Source: Alphaproteobacteria bacterium (lineage in GTDB: Bacteria > Pseudomonadota > Alphaproteobacteria > UBA6615). Taken from it: a DNA stretch of 64,000 nucleotides. Positions 52,439 through 60,891 of this stretch are shown one piece after another. Position numbers and translations under genes: made by a program. Within the stretch, counting starts at the first letter, position 1. Every line of letters begins with the position of its first letter. The DNA is taken from assembly GCA_021774575.1 (NCBI GenBank), contig JAJFIX010000009.1, positions 124,001-188,000 on the forward strand, written 5' to 3'. The notes beneath the pieces were generated by a model that did not search any database, was not told where the DNA came from, and was given only the letters and a program-made list of their open reading frames with translations.

Positions 52439-55042
52439 ATGGCCGAAAAGCCGACTAGAGATCTTCCCGTTATTAACTGTGCGGAGAATGGACCGTATCT
52501 GGTGCGGGGGTTAAACCAATTTGAAAAATCCGATGGGTCCCCTCTGCAAACTAAAAATGTCATGGCATTGTGCCGTTGCGGCGCTTCGTCAACCAAACCA
52601 TTCTGCGACGGCACCCATGCAAAAATTGGCTTTACCGATGAGAAGCAAGAGGGCCGCATAGGTGACAAGCGCGACGATTATCGTGGCAAGGAGATTGTCA
52701 TTCACGACAATCGCGGTATCTGCTCGCACGCCGGTCATTGCACGGACGGTCTTCCCGAGGTTTGGAAGTTGGGGGTTGAGCCGTGGATTGATCCCGATGG
52801 TGCCTTGGTCGAGAAAATCATTGAGACAATTGATAAATGCCCGTCGGGGGCGCTGAGCTACTCGATCGGCGAAGCCGATTTTGGTGACCGGGCAGGAGAG
52901 CCGAAAATCAAACTGTCGAAGGACGGCCCCTATCTCGTCTCGGGCGGCGTTGGTTTGGAGGGCGTGGCGCGCGGTGAAGGGGCGTCCCAGGAACATTTCA
53001 CGCTCTGTCGTTGTGGAGGCTCGAAAAACAAGCCCTTTTGCGATGGTAGCCATTGGTACAATGAGTTCAGCGATGATGAAGGGCAGGCACAGGACGTCCC
53101 GGCGGATCAAGGCTGGCACAAGGTAGCTGAGCCTGGCGAACTCGCCGATGGTGATGTCAAATCCGTTGCCGCCGGAGGGGTGCAGCTGGCATTGACGCGA
53201 TGCGGTAATGACTATGGTGCACTCGACGGAAGTTGCCCCCACCAAGGCGGTCCCCTCGGCGAAGGCACCACGGCTGAATGCCGCCTGCGATGCCCTTGGC
53301 ATGGTTGGGAATTTGATGCGCTGACCGGTAAATCCGCGCCGGGGCAGGAAGGCGGCAACGTTGCGACCTATCCCGTCGAAATTCGCGATGACGGAATTTA
53401 TGTTGCTATAGAGGCGCCGGCGGCTGCGCCCCATACGATTTCCGACGTCATGATCGAGACCATGGTCAATTGGGGGGTCACCCATGTCTTTGGGATGGTC
53501 GGCCATTCCAATCTCGGGGTTGCCGAGGCGGTGCGTCTGCAGGAAGTCGGTGGCAAGTTACAATTCATTGGCATTCGTCACGAAGGCGCGGCGTCTTTTG
53601 CTTGCTCCGGCTATGCCAAAGTGAGTGGCCGACCGGCCGCTTGCCTGACCATTGCCGGACCAGGTGCGACCAATTTGCTGACCGGCTTGTGGGATGCCAA
53701 GGTTGATCGGGCGCCGGTCATTGCCCTGACCGGCCAGGTTGCCACTCAGGTTTTGGGACCTGGTGCTTTTCAGGAAATTGATCACGCGTCGGCATTTGAT
53801 GCGGTGACTGTTTTTTCCCAAACGGTTCTTCCGTCCAGTCGGCATGCCGAGCTGATGACTCTGGCGGTCAAGCACGCAATTGTCGAGCAGGGGGTGGCGC
53901 ATTTGATCTTCCCCGACGAAGTGCAGGGGATGGCGATCGAGTCCGATGCCCCGGTTTCGGGGCCGGAGGGAAGGGTCGGGCCGACCGGGATCGCCCCACC
54001 GCGCTCAAGTTTGGCCACGGCGGTGGTCAAAATTGCTGCAGCACGAAGACCGGCAATCATTGTTGGCTATGGCGCGCGCCACCATATGGGGCATGTCCAA
54101 ACCCTGGCCAAGCGGCTAAATGCGCCGGTCCTCACCACCTTCAAGGCGAAAGGTCAAATCGCCGATAGCCATCCCTTGGCCGCAGGGGTGCTGGGGCGTA
54201 GTGGCACGCCGGTGGCCAGCACAGCGATGGCAAATGCCGATATGCTGATCGTTTTTGGCGCCTCGTTTGCCAATCACACCGGTATCGATAAAGGCAAACA
54301 GATCGTCCAAATCGACCGAGACCGCATGGCGTTGGGCAAATTTCATCCAGTTGATGTGCCGGTCTGGGGAGACGTCGGTGTAACGGCGAGGGCGTTGACC
54401 AAGGCTCTGCCGGAGCAAATCGCTGGCGTCGACCAACGCGAGGAAATTGCCGCCTCCTGGGCAGCTTGGCGAGAGGAAAAATCACGGCGGGCCGCCGAAA
54501 ATCGTGGCAAGGGTCTGAGTTCGGCGAAGATATTTGAAGTACTGACCTCTGTTGCGCCGGAAAACGCGATCATTCCTGTCGATGTCGGCAACAACACTTA
54601 TTCGTTCGGCAGATATTTCGAGTGCAATCGCCAAACCGTCATTATGTCCGGCTATCTCGGGTCGATCGGCTTTGCTTTTCCTGCGGCGATGGGGGCTTGG
54701 GCGGTGGCGGAAGGGCGCCCGGTGCTTTCAATTAGTGGCGACGGTGGTTTCGGGCAATATATGGGTGAGTTCACCACAGCGGTAAAATACGGAATGAACA
54801 TCACCCACCTCCTGCTCAATAATTCCGAGCTTGGAAAAATTTCGAAGGAACAGCGAGATGGGCATTGGCAGGTCTGGCAGACCTCTATGCATAATCCAAA
54901 TTTTGCTGAATACGCGAAACTCTGCGGTGGCCTTGGTATCCGTGTCGAGACGGTGGAAGATTTGGCCCCGGCCCTGAAGGCAGCGCTGGTTTATGATGGC
55001 CCGGCACTGGTCGAGGTTATTTCCGATGTGGCGCTAGTTTGA
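52439..55042 (+). CDS. CDGSH/mono-cluster/CDGSH/Rieske/thiamine-diphosphate enzyme fusion
   Basis: An 867-residue single protein with five modules. (1) CDGSH Fe-S finger: C45, C47, C56 and H60 in CRCGASSTKPFCDGTH. (2) A divergent 4Fe-4S mono-cluster (Fer4_19-like) part with YRGKEIVIHDNRGIC, HCTDGLPEVW and IDKCPSGALSY, residues about 81-142. (3) A second CDGSH: C190, C192, C201, H205. (4) A Rieske [2Fe-2S] domain: C266-x-H268 and C285-x2-H288. (5) From about residue 333, an acetolactate-synthase/pyruvate-oxidase-like ThDP enzyme: GIRHEGAASFACSGYAK with the catalytic Glu382, AGPGATNLLTGLWDA, and the ThDP motif GDGG…LLLNN. It may feed electrons from a decarboxylation into Fe-S carriers; the substrate is unknown. 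Confidence 0.88.
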   Translation: MAEKPTRDLPVINCAENGPYLVRGLNQFEKSDGSPLQTKNVMALCRCGASSTKPFCDGTHAKIGFTDEKQEGRIGDKRDDYRGKEIVIHDNRGICSHAGHCTDGLPEVWKLGVEPWIDPDGALVEKIIETIDKCPSGALSYSIGEADFGDRAGEPKIKLSKDGPYLVSGGVGLEGVARGEGASQEHFTLCRCGGSKNKPFCDGSHWYNEFSDDEGQAQDVPADQGWHKVAEPGELADGDVKSVAAGGVQLALTRCGNDYGALDGSCPHQGGPLGEGTTAECRLRCPWHGWEFDALTGKSAPGQEGGNVATYPVEIRDDGIYVAIEAPAAAPHTISDVMIETMVNWGVTHVFGMVGHSNLGVAEAVRLQEVGGKLQFIGIRHEGAASFACSGYAKVSGRPAACLTIAGPGATNLLTGLWDAKVDRAPVIALTGQVATQVLGPGAFQEIDHASAFDAVTVFSQTVLPSSRHAELMTLAVKHAIVEQGVAHLIFPDEVQGMAIESDAPVSGPEGRVGPTGIAPPRSSLATAVVKIAAARRPAIIVGYGARHHMGHVQTLAKRLNAPVLTTFKAKGQIADSHPLAAGVLGRSGTPVASTAMANADMLIVFGASFANHTGIDKGKQIVQIDRDRMALGKFHPVDVPVWGDVGVTARALTKALPEQIAGVDQREEIAASWAAWREEKSRRAAENRGKGLSSAKIFEVLTSVAPENAIIPVDVGNNTYSFGRYFECNRQTVIMSGYLGSIGFAFPAAMGAWAVAEGRPVLSISGDGGFGQYMGEFTTAVKYGMNITHLLLNNSELGKISKEQRDGHWQVWQTSMHNPNFAEYAKLCGGLGIRVETVEDLAPALKAALVYDGPALVEVISDVALV

Positions 55043-55894
55043 TGTTTGAGCCAAATCTGCCGCTTCGACTTCCCCCATATAAACATAACCGGTCGCTGCA
55101 ACCGAATCGGCGTTGACATATAAGCCGACGACCTCGATCGGGTCGGTTTCACTGAGATTGTGCAGCCAATGTTCGACGCCGCGCGGGATGTAATGAAATT
55201 GGCCCGTCCGGACTTCCGTCCGGTCGTTGCCTGCACCGGCCAATCCGTGACCAGAAATGATATAATAAATTTCATCGCAATGGTCGTGGCGATGTTTTTT
55301 ATGGATGGCTCCCGGGAAAAAACGGGCGCGGAACAGGGTCGAGCTACTGGCATTATGGCCGGAAATTGGCAGTCGAAAATCGGTAATTGACCAGCCGTCG
55401 CCAGCATTCATGTTTTCTTGGGCGACATCGCCTAGGTGAACCGCTACGCCAGGAAAATCCGCATCGTCGGCCTGTGCATTCGGGACAGGACCGGCCGGGT
55501 CGACCGGGCCCAATATGTCGAAATCAGCGCTAATTTCAGCGACACCCGGCAGAAAACCGATCAGGACTGTGTCCTCGGAATTTGCATCGGCGACGTATGA
55601 ATGAGGCACGCCTTTTGGAATGAGGCGGCAGTGGCCCGGTCGTGTGGCGATTTGTTTTTCACCTTGGGTCGCGATGCCTGATCCCGAAAGGTGAAATATG
55701 ATTTCATCGCATTCGTTGTGGCGGTGAGAAAGGCCGGGTTGGCCGGCACGTGACAAAAGATGCCAGGCGGCGGTGCCGCTACCCTCGAGCGCGCCGATCC
55801 CTTGGCGCATTTCGGTCACCTTTTCGCCGGTGCCAGTTGGTCCGCCAACCGGCGTCACGCCCAGAATATCGATCAGTGGAAATTCCAGTGCCAT
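55034..55894 (-). CDS. Bicupin (two-cupin) protein
   Basis: A 286-residue protein with two cupin domains. Domain 1: HRHNECDEIIFHLSGSGIAT, with two His and Glu as metal ligands, and a distal GHCRLIPKGVPHSYV. Domain 2: HKKHRHDHCDEIYYIISGHG with GQFHYIPRGVEHWL. Each has the H-x-H(x)4-E and distal His pattern, so both could bind a metal ion. Bicupins include oxalate decarboxylase, dioxygenases and isomerases. The start ATG at 55894 has GAGGGAC upstream and is preferred to the frame's longer start at 55975. It converges on the fusion gene with a 9-base 3' overlap. Confidence 0.82.
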   Translation of the reverse strand: MALEFPLIDILGVTPVGGPTGTGEKVTEMRQGIGALEGSGTAAWHLLSRAGQPGLSHRHNECDEIIFHLSGSGIATQGEKQIATRPGHCRLIPKGVPHSYVADANSEDTVLIGFLPGVAEISADFDILGPVDPAGPVPNAQADDADFPGVAVHLGDVAQENMNAGDGWSITDFRLPISGHNASSSTLFRARFFPGAIHKKHRHDHCDEIYYIISGHGLAGAGNDRTEVRTGQFHYIPRGVEHWLHNLSETDPIEVVGLYVNADSVAATGYVYMGEVEAADLAQTSN

Positions 55895-56078
55895 CAACTG
55901 TCCCTCGAATGGATTTGAATTAAAATGGGGCAGACCTGTTGCCGCAGACTTATTGCCCTTGTATGGATATATCAACTATTGACTATACCGACCAGTTGTC
56001 TCGGTTCCTACGTCAATATAACTTTGGTTTGCGGGCAATTTCTGAGCGCCCAGCGGGAAAAGGACCTAAGAGATTACC

Positions 56079-57923
56079 ATGACTTCATCCGGTGGAACGA
56101 TGTCCGGCACTGATCGGACATCGAATAAGGTGTTACTGGCGTGGGTCGAAGACTACGCCGCCCTGACCAAACCAAAAGATATTTATTGGTGCGATGGCAG
56201 CGAGGACGAATATCAACGTCTTTGTGCCGAGATGGTGGACGCCGGAACGTTGATCCCGCTGAATCCGGATAAGCGCCCGGGAAGCTTTCTCGCCCGATCC
56301 CATCCAAAGGATGTGGCACGGGTCGAGGGTAGAACCTACATTTGCTCCGATAGCCCGGAGGAGGCAGGGCCGACAAATAATTGGATGGCCCCGGATGAAA
56401 TGCGTGGCACCCTTGATGGATTATTCGACGGCTGCATGGCAGGACGAACGCTCTACGTCGTCCCGTTTTCAATGGGGCCCCTTGGGTCGCCGATCGCCCA
56501 TATCGGCGTTGAACTAACGGATTCGCCCTACGTTGCGGTGAGCATGAAGGTGATGACCCGCATGGGGCAAAAGGTGCTCGACACGCTGGGCGATGATGGC
56601 GTGTTCGTACCGTGCCTGCATTCGGTCGGGGCGCCATTGGCAGCTGGTGAGGCCGACAGCGCCTGGCCCTGCAATGAAACGAAATATATCGTCCATTTTC
56701 CCCAAGATCGGTCGATCTGGTCGTTTGGATCGGGCTATGGCGGCAATGCGTTGTTAGGTAAAAAATGCCTGGCCCTGCGCATCGCCTCGATGATGGCCCA
56801 TGACGAAGGGTGGCTGGCCGAACATATGTTGATCCTTGGGCTCGAATCGCCCGAGGCCGAAACGACCTATGTTGCCGCAGCCTTTCCCAGCGCCTGCGGC
56901 AAAACCAATTTGGCGATGATGGTTCCTCCGGCAGGTTTCGACGGCTGGAAGGTTAAAACCGTCGGCGATGATATTGCCTGGATAAAAAAGGGTCCAGATG
57001 GGGATTTACGGGCGATTAATCCTGAGGCGGGATATTTCGGCGTCGCGCCGGGGACGTCAATGCAGTCAAACCCGAATGCGATGAAGTCGCTGGTCAAAGA
57101 TTGCATCTTTACCAATGTCGCGCTGACCGATGATGGCGATGTCTGGTGGGAAGGAATGGACGGCGATCCACCGGCCCATGCTATCGACTGGCAGGGCAAT
57201 GACTGGACGCCGGATGCCGGGCGGCTTGCGTCGCATCCCAATGCCCGTTTTACCGTTTCGGCAAAACAATGCCCGAGTTTCGATCCGGCCTGGGACGATC
57301 CGAACGGCGTTCCGATCTCGGCCTTTATCTTTGGCGGGCGTCTGTCGGAGACCTTCCCGCTGGTTTACGGAGCAGATAGCTGGGAACACGGCGTCTATAT
57401 GGCGGCGACCATGGGATCTGAGGCGACGGCAGCGGCGGATGATCAGGCGGCGATCCGGCGCGATCCAATGGCGATGTTGCCGTTCTGTGGATATAATATG
57501 GCCGATTATTGGTCCCATTGGCTGGAATTGGGCCAGTCTTTGAAGGCACCGCCCAAGGTTTTTCGGGTCAACTGGTTCCGTAAAGACGCGGCCGGAAAAT
57601 TTATCTGGCCCGGCTTCGGCGATAATATGCGGGTGATTAAATGGATCGTAGACCGGGTTCATGGTCAGGTTGAGGCGGTTGATCACCCACTCGGCCAGAC
57701 ACCTCACTATAACGATTTAACATGGACCGGCCTCGATTTCTCCGAGGCAGCGTTTAATGAATTGATGAGTTTGAAAAAGGCGGCCGGGCTGGTCGAAGTT
57801 GAAGAACAGGCCGAGTATTTTTCCCGCTTTGGCGGCAGATTACCGGCTGAATTGGCCAATGAGCGCAAGCGCCAAGCTGAACGCTTCATGGCCAGTCCAG
57901 ATGTTTGGCGGGCGGACGCATAA
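56079..57923 (+). CDS. pckG: GTP-dependent phosphoenolpyruvate carboxykinase
   Basis: Converts oxaloacetate plus GTP to phosphoenolpyruvate. The 614-residue product is the GTP-type: N-terminal [21 protein letters not shown], the hyper-reactive Cys loop [30 protein letters not shown], and the C-terminal [18 protein letters not shown]. Most Alphaproteobacteria use the ATP-type enzyme (family knowledge), so the type is notable. Start ATG 56079 is used; ATG 56100 is possible. Its neighbours are the bicupin (divergent) and the racemase-fold gene (126 bases downstream, same strand). Confidence 0.95.
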   Translation: MTSSGGTMSGTDRTSNKVLLAWVEDYAALTKPKDIYWCDGSEDEYQRLCAEMVDAGTLIPLNPDKRPGSFLARSHPKDVARVEGRTYICSDSPEEAGPTNNWMAPDEMRGTLDGLFDGCMAGRTLYVVPFSMGPLGSPIAHIGVELTDSPYVAVSMKVMTRMGQKVLDTLGDDGVFVPCLHSVGAPLAAGEADSAWPCNETKYIVHFPQDRSIWSFGSGYGGNALLGKKCLALRIASMMAHDEGWLAEHMLILGLESPEAETTYVAAAFPSACGKTNLAMMVPPAGFDGWKVKTVGDDIAWIKKGPDGDLRAINPEAGYFGVAPGTSMQSNPNAMKSLVKDCIFTNVALTDDGDVWWEGMDGDPPAHAIDWQGNDWTPDAGRLASHPNARFTVSAKQCPSFDPAWDDPNGVPISAFIFGGRLSETFPLVYGADSWEHGVYMAATMGSEATAAADDQAAIRRDPMAMLPFCGYNMADYWSHWLELGQSLKAPPKVFRVNWFRKDAAGKFIWPGFGDNMRVIKWIVDRVHGQVEAVDHPLGQTPHYNDLTWTGLDFSEAAFNELMSLKKAAGLVEVEEQAEYFSRFGGRLPAELANERKRQAERFMASPDVWRADA

Positions 57924-58049
57924 GTTAAACTGAAATTCAATTGAAGTTTGGCCGTGCTTAGGGTTGGTTGGGCATGCTAACAATCGCGCGCCTGAACTGT
58001 CGCTATGGCTGTTCGGGTCAAATGATAACAGAATTTGAGAGGCGATTTC

Positions 58050-58772
58050 ATGGCTGACCGGTTTGGCCCACGCGGTGTTTTCGCCGTCATCATACCGCTG
58101 CAAAATGCCAATCAGCAGCCGGAATATGAATTGATGCGTCCTGAGGGCGTCAATAATCAGGTTTATCGGTTCGATATTTCCGATCAAACCCGGGTTCCCG
58201 AGGCAATGATCGAGGCGGCAAGCGGCACGCTGGGTTGCTGGCCCGACATGGTTGTTTGCGGAAATTCGGTAGAAATGCGCGATTGGTCAGTTGAAAAACA
58301 CACGGCCTACAAGGCGCGTTTGTCCGAAGAGATCGACGGCAAGCCGTTGGTGACGGCAACCGATGCCTGCCATGCCGCCCTGAAGACGCTCGGTGCCAAA
58401 AAAATTGCCATTCTGACGCCAATGGTCGCCCATCATGCAAAAAGTGCACAAGGATATTACGAGGAGGCAGGGTTTGAGGTTGTTGGCTCGACTTGGCTCC
58501 ATGTAAAGGAATCGATCGATATCATTCATGTCACCGTCGACGATATCCTCGGGGCGTTCGATGAGATAGATCGAGATAATATCGACGCGGTTCTTCACTT
58601 GGGTGGTGCCCTCGGCATTATTTCCATGCTTGAGGAATTGGAGGAGAAACTTGGCAAGCCTATCGTTTCGGTCAATGCAGCGGCGTATTGGTATGCACTA
58701 CGCACCCATGGGATTACCGATCCGATACTGGGATTTGGTCAATTGCTGATGCGCGAAGCAATCGGCGACTGA
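58050..58772 (+). CDS. Asp/Glu racemase-fold protein (maleate isomerase/arylmalonate decarboxylase-like)
   Basis: A 240-residue two-lobe protein. Related proteins are aspartate racemase, maleate isomerase and arylmalonate decarboxylase. Visible family parts are VFAVIIPLQNANQQPEYELM, DMVVCGNSVEMRDW (first-lobe Cys), ATDACHAALKTLGAKKIAILTP and IVSVNAAAYWYALRTHGI at the end. The second-lobe cysteine normal for racemases is not at the corresponding LHLGGALGII, so a plain two-base racemase is doubtful. The ATG at 58050 has GAGAGGCG upstream. It is followed 12 bases later by the AMACR-like gene and could be in one operon with it and DUF1330. Confidence 0.78.
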   Translation: MADRFGPRGVFAVIIPLQNANQQPEYELMRPEGVNNQVYRFDISDQTRVPEAMIEAASGTLGCWPDMVVCGNSVEMRDWSVEKHTAYKARLSEEIDGKPLVTATDACHAALKTLGAKKIAILTPMVAHHAKSAQGYYEEAGFEVVGSTWLHVKESIDIIHVTVDDILGAFDEIDRDNIDAVLHLGGALGIISMLEELEEKLGKPIVSVNAAAYWYALRTHGITDPILGFGQLLMREAIGD

Positions 58773-58784
58773 GGCCGGGCTCGA

Positions 58785-59948
58785 ATGGGGCCGCTAAACG
58801 GATATCGTATCGTAGAATTTGCTGGCGTTGGGCCGAGCGCCCATTGCGCAATGTTATTGGCCGAAATGGGCGCCGAAGTGATCCGGATTGATCGGCCGGG
58901 ACCCGGTGGATTGGAGCGGGAGGCCCTGGGCGGCGACCCGTCGCGCAATATCCTTAATCGGTCGCGCCCGTCTATCGCAATCGACCTCAAGCATGAAGGC
59001 GGGATTGAAACGGCGTTGCGTTTGGTCGATCAGGCTGACGCGCTGATTGAGGGCTATCGCCCTGGTGTAATGGAACGTCTGGGCTTGGGGCCGGAGGTGG
59101 TGCGAGCCCGCAATCCAAAACTCGTCTATGGCCGTGTTACCGGGTGGGGGCAGGACGGTCCGCTGGCCAAGGTCGCTGGGCACGATTTGAACTATACCGC
59201 TCTTTCCGGCGCCCTAGCGGCAATCGGTCCGGGTGATGCAATACCGGTGCCGCCGCTCAATTTGGTCGCCGATATGGGCGGCGGGGCTCTTTATCTTGCT
59301 CTTGGTCTCGTCGCGGGGCTGCTTGAGGCGCAAAAATCGGGCAAAGGTCAAATTGTTGATGCAGCGATGGTCGACGGCGCGGCTTCGTTGATGAGTTTTG
59401 TCTGCGGGATGCAGGCGATGGGTCAATGGTCGAAAAGGCCCGAGGAAAATTTTCTGGCGGGGAGGGCGCCCCATTATCAGGTTTATCAGACCCGCGACGG
59501 CAAATATGTTTCGGTGGCCCCTTTGGAAGAAAAATTCTTCAATATTTTACTGGAGTTGCTGGGGCTTGACGCGCCGACCTATGACCGTCGTTCCGACCCC
59601 CTGACGTGGCCAGAACTTTCGGGTAAATTGGCGGCAAAATTTGCCACACGGACCCGCGACGAATGGTGCGCCCTGTTGGAAGGCAGCGATGCCTGTTTTG
59701 CGCCGGTACTTGAATTGGACGAGGCACCCGACCATCCTCATAACAAGGCCAGGGGCAGTTATGTCGTTGTCGACGGCGTGGCGCAGCCGGGCCCGGCACC
59801 TCGGTTCAGCCGAACCCCCGCCCGGATCGGCAATTTGCCGCCGGCGGCCGGTACCCATAGTGTTGAAATTCTCGCTGATTGGGGTTTCGATGGCGCCGAA
59901 ATCGATGACTTGATTAAGAACAACTGTGTGGTTTCCTTTGATCCATAG
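58785..59948 (+). CDS. Alpha-methylacyl-CoA racemase-like CoA transferase (CaiB/BaiF)
   Basis: A 387-residue class III CoA-transferase-family protein. The N-terminal YRIVEFAGVGPSAHCAML with AEMGAEVIRIDRPG, and YGRVTGWGQDGPLAKVAGHDLNYTALSGAL, matches alpha-methylacyl-CoA racemase, in which the His and Asp in and after this region are catalytic. Class III transferases have Asp at a position where this protein reads differently, favouring racemase. It would invert the alpha-methyl centre of branched acyl-CoAs during degradation of branched lipids, sterols or aryl-propionates. It follows the racemase-fold gene at 12 bases and precedes the DUF1330 gene by 72 bases, all on the plus strand. Confidence 0.83.
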   Translation: MGPLNGYRIVEFAGVGPSAHCAMLLAEMGAEVIRIDRPGPGGLEREALGGDPSRNILNRSRPSIAIDLKHEGGIETALRLVDQADALIEGYRPGVMERLGLGPEVVRARNPKLVYGRVTGWGQDGPLAKVAGHDLNYTALSGALAAIGPGDAIPVPPLNLVADMGGGALYLALGLVAGLLEAQKSGKGQIVDAAMVDGAASLMSFVCGMQAMGQWSKRPEENFLAGRAPHYQVYQTRDGKYVSVAPLEEKFFNILLELLGLDAPTYDRRSDPLTWPELSGKLAAKFATRTRDEWCALLEGSDACFAPVLELDEAPDHPHNKARGSYVVVDGVAQPGPAPRFSRTPARIGNLPPAAGTHSVEILADWGFDGAEIDDLIKNNCVVSFDP

Positions 59949-60020
59949 GTGCTGAAATGGACAGGGTATTCCAGCAAGAGACGACTCGTCTGGAGCAACT
60001 TTTAAAAAGGGATGAATGAT

Positions 60021-60614
60021 ATGGTTGGTTATTGTGTGGCGTATTCGGATGTCCGGGACGCGGAAGCCTACGGTAAATATTCCGCCAATGCACCGGGAGT
60101 CATCAAACAGTATGGGGGCGGCATCCTTGTCCGCGGTGGTCGAAATCAATTGCTCGAGGGACCGGTGGCCGCTGATCGCATTATTATGCTGGCGTTCAAA
60201 AGCGTCGAGCAAACTCAGTCTTGGTACAATTCGGCTGAATATCAGGATATATCGAAGGATCGATACGGGGCTGCGGACTTGTCTCTTGCCGTTGTCGAGG
60301 GAGATGATATCGCCGCCGATGTGCCGGAAAAGGCCGGGTTTGTCATCGTAAAGGCGGCTGTTTCCGATTGGGGCGCGTTGAAGGCCTATGGCGCTGCGGC
60401 GACGCCGACGGTCAAACAATTCGGCGGCCGTATGTTTGCCAACGGCACGTTGGTTGCCTTGGAGGGCGAGCAGCCGGGCGAACATATGGTGATGCTGTAT
60501 TTCCCCACATTCGAGACCGCGGTCGAGTGGTACAATTCAGCCGATTATAAAATCGCCTGTAAGGCCCGGGAAGGGGCGGCGGATATGCAATTTGTCGCCG
60601 TCGAAGGGGCCTGA
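60021..60614 (+). CDS. Tandem DUF1330 protein
   Basis: A 197-residue protein made of two DUF1330 (dimeric alpha-beta barrel) copies. Copy 1: MVGYCVAYSDVRDAEAYGKYSANAPGV with GGILVRGGRN and MLAFKSVEQTQSWYNSAEYQ. Copy 2: GFVIVKAAVSDWGALKAYGAAA, GGRMFANGTLVALEGEQPGEHM and LYFPTFETAVEWYNSADYK. The conserved SWYNSAEYQ / EWYNSADYK motif is plain in both. Function is unknown. Start: ATG 60021 has AAGGG nine bases upstream; ATG 60012 touches that site, so the later one is chosen. It follows the AMACR-like gene. Confidence 0.88.
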   Translation: MVGYCVAYSDVRDAEAYGKYSANAPGVIKQYGGGILVRGGRNQLLEGPVAADRIIMLAFKSVEQTQSWYNSAEYQDISKDRYGAADLSLAVVEGDDIAADVPEKAGFVIVKAAVSDWGALKAYGAAATPTVKQFGGRMFANGTLVALEGEQPGEHMVMLYFPTFETAVEWYNSADYKIACKAREGAADMQFVAVEGA

Positions 60615-60650
60615 TCGCACGTCATATTGCCCGACAATTATTGTGTCGAA

Positions 60651-60664
60651 TTGATTTCGATCAA
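60651..60664. promoter_or_regulatory. FNR/FixK-type box TTGAT-N4-ATCAA
   Basis: TTGATTTCGATCAA is a perfect match to the FNR/FixK consensus. It is 37 bases after the DUF1330 stop and 228 bases before the IpdC-like start. If it is an activator site centred near -41.5, transcription would start near 60699 and leave a leader of about 190 bases. Confidence 0.55.
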
Positions 60665-60891
60665 TGCGGCGTCTGGCTGGGTTAGGCATTATCGTCATCA
60701 AGAGAGCGGGGACATTCGGTATCCAAACCTCCCGAATCAACACCCTCCCCCCAGAGCCGTTGATTGAAGGCGCGCCCCCGTTCTCTTTTTTCTCTTATCT
60801 GATGGCTGTTTCTTGGCTCCCACTGGCCATTATTACATATATTTTGCATTTATTTTATCTGGGGCCGAATCTCTTATTATAAAGGGTCATT

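Noticed and set aside
52589-53506. 305-codon minus-strand open frame
   Set aside because: Antisense to the Fe-S/ThDP fusion; composition is a mirror of it.
59547-60485. 312-codon minus-strand open frame
   Set aside because: Antisense to the AMACR-like and DUF1330 genes; no family features.
60664-60882. 72-codon open frame with hydrophobic C-terminus
   Set aside because: Its start sits on the FNR-like box and has no ribosome-binding site; hydrophobic stretch could be chance.
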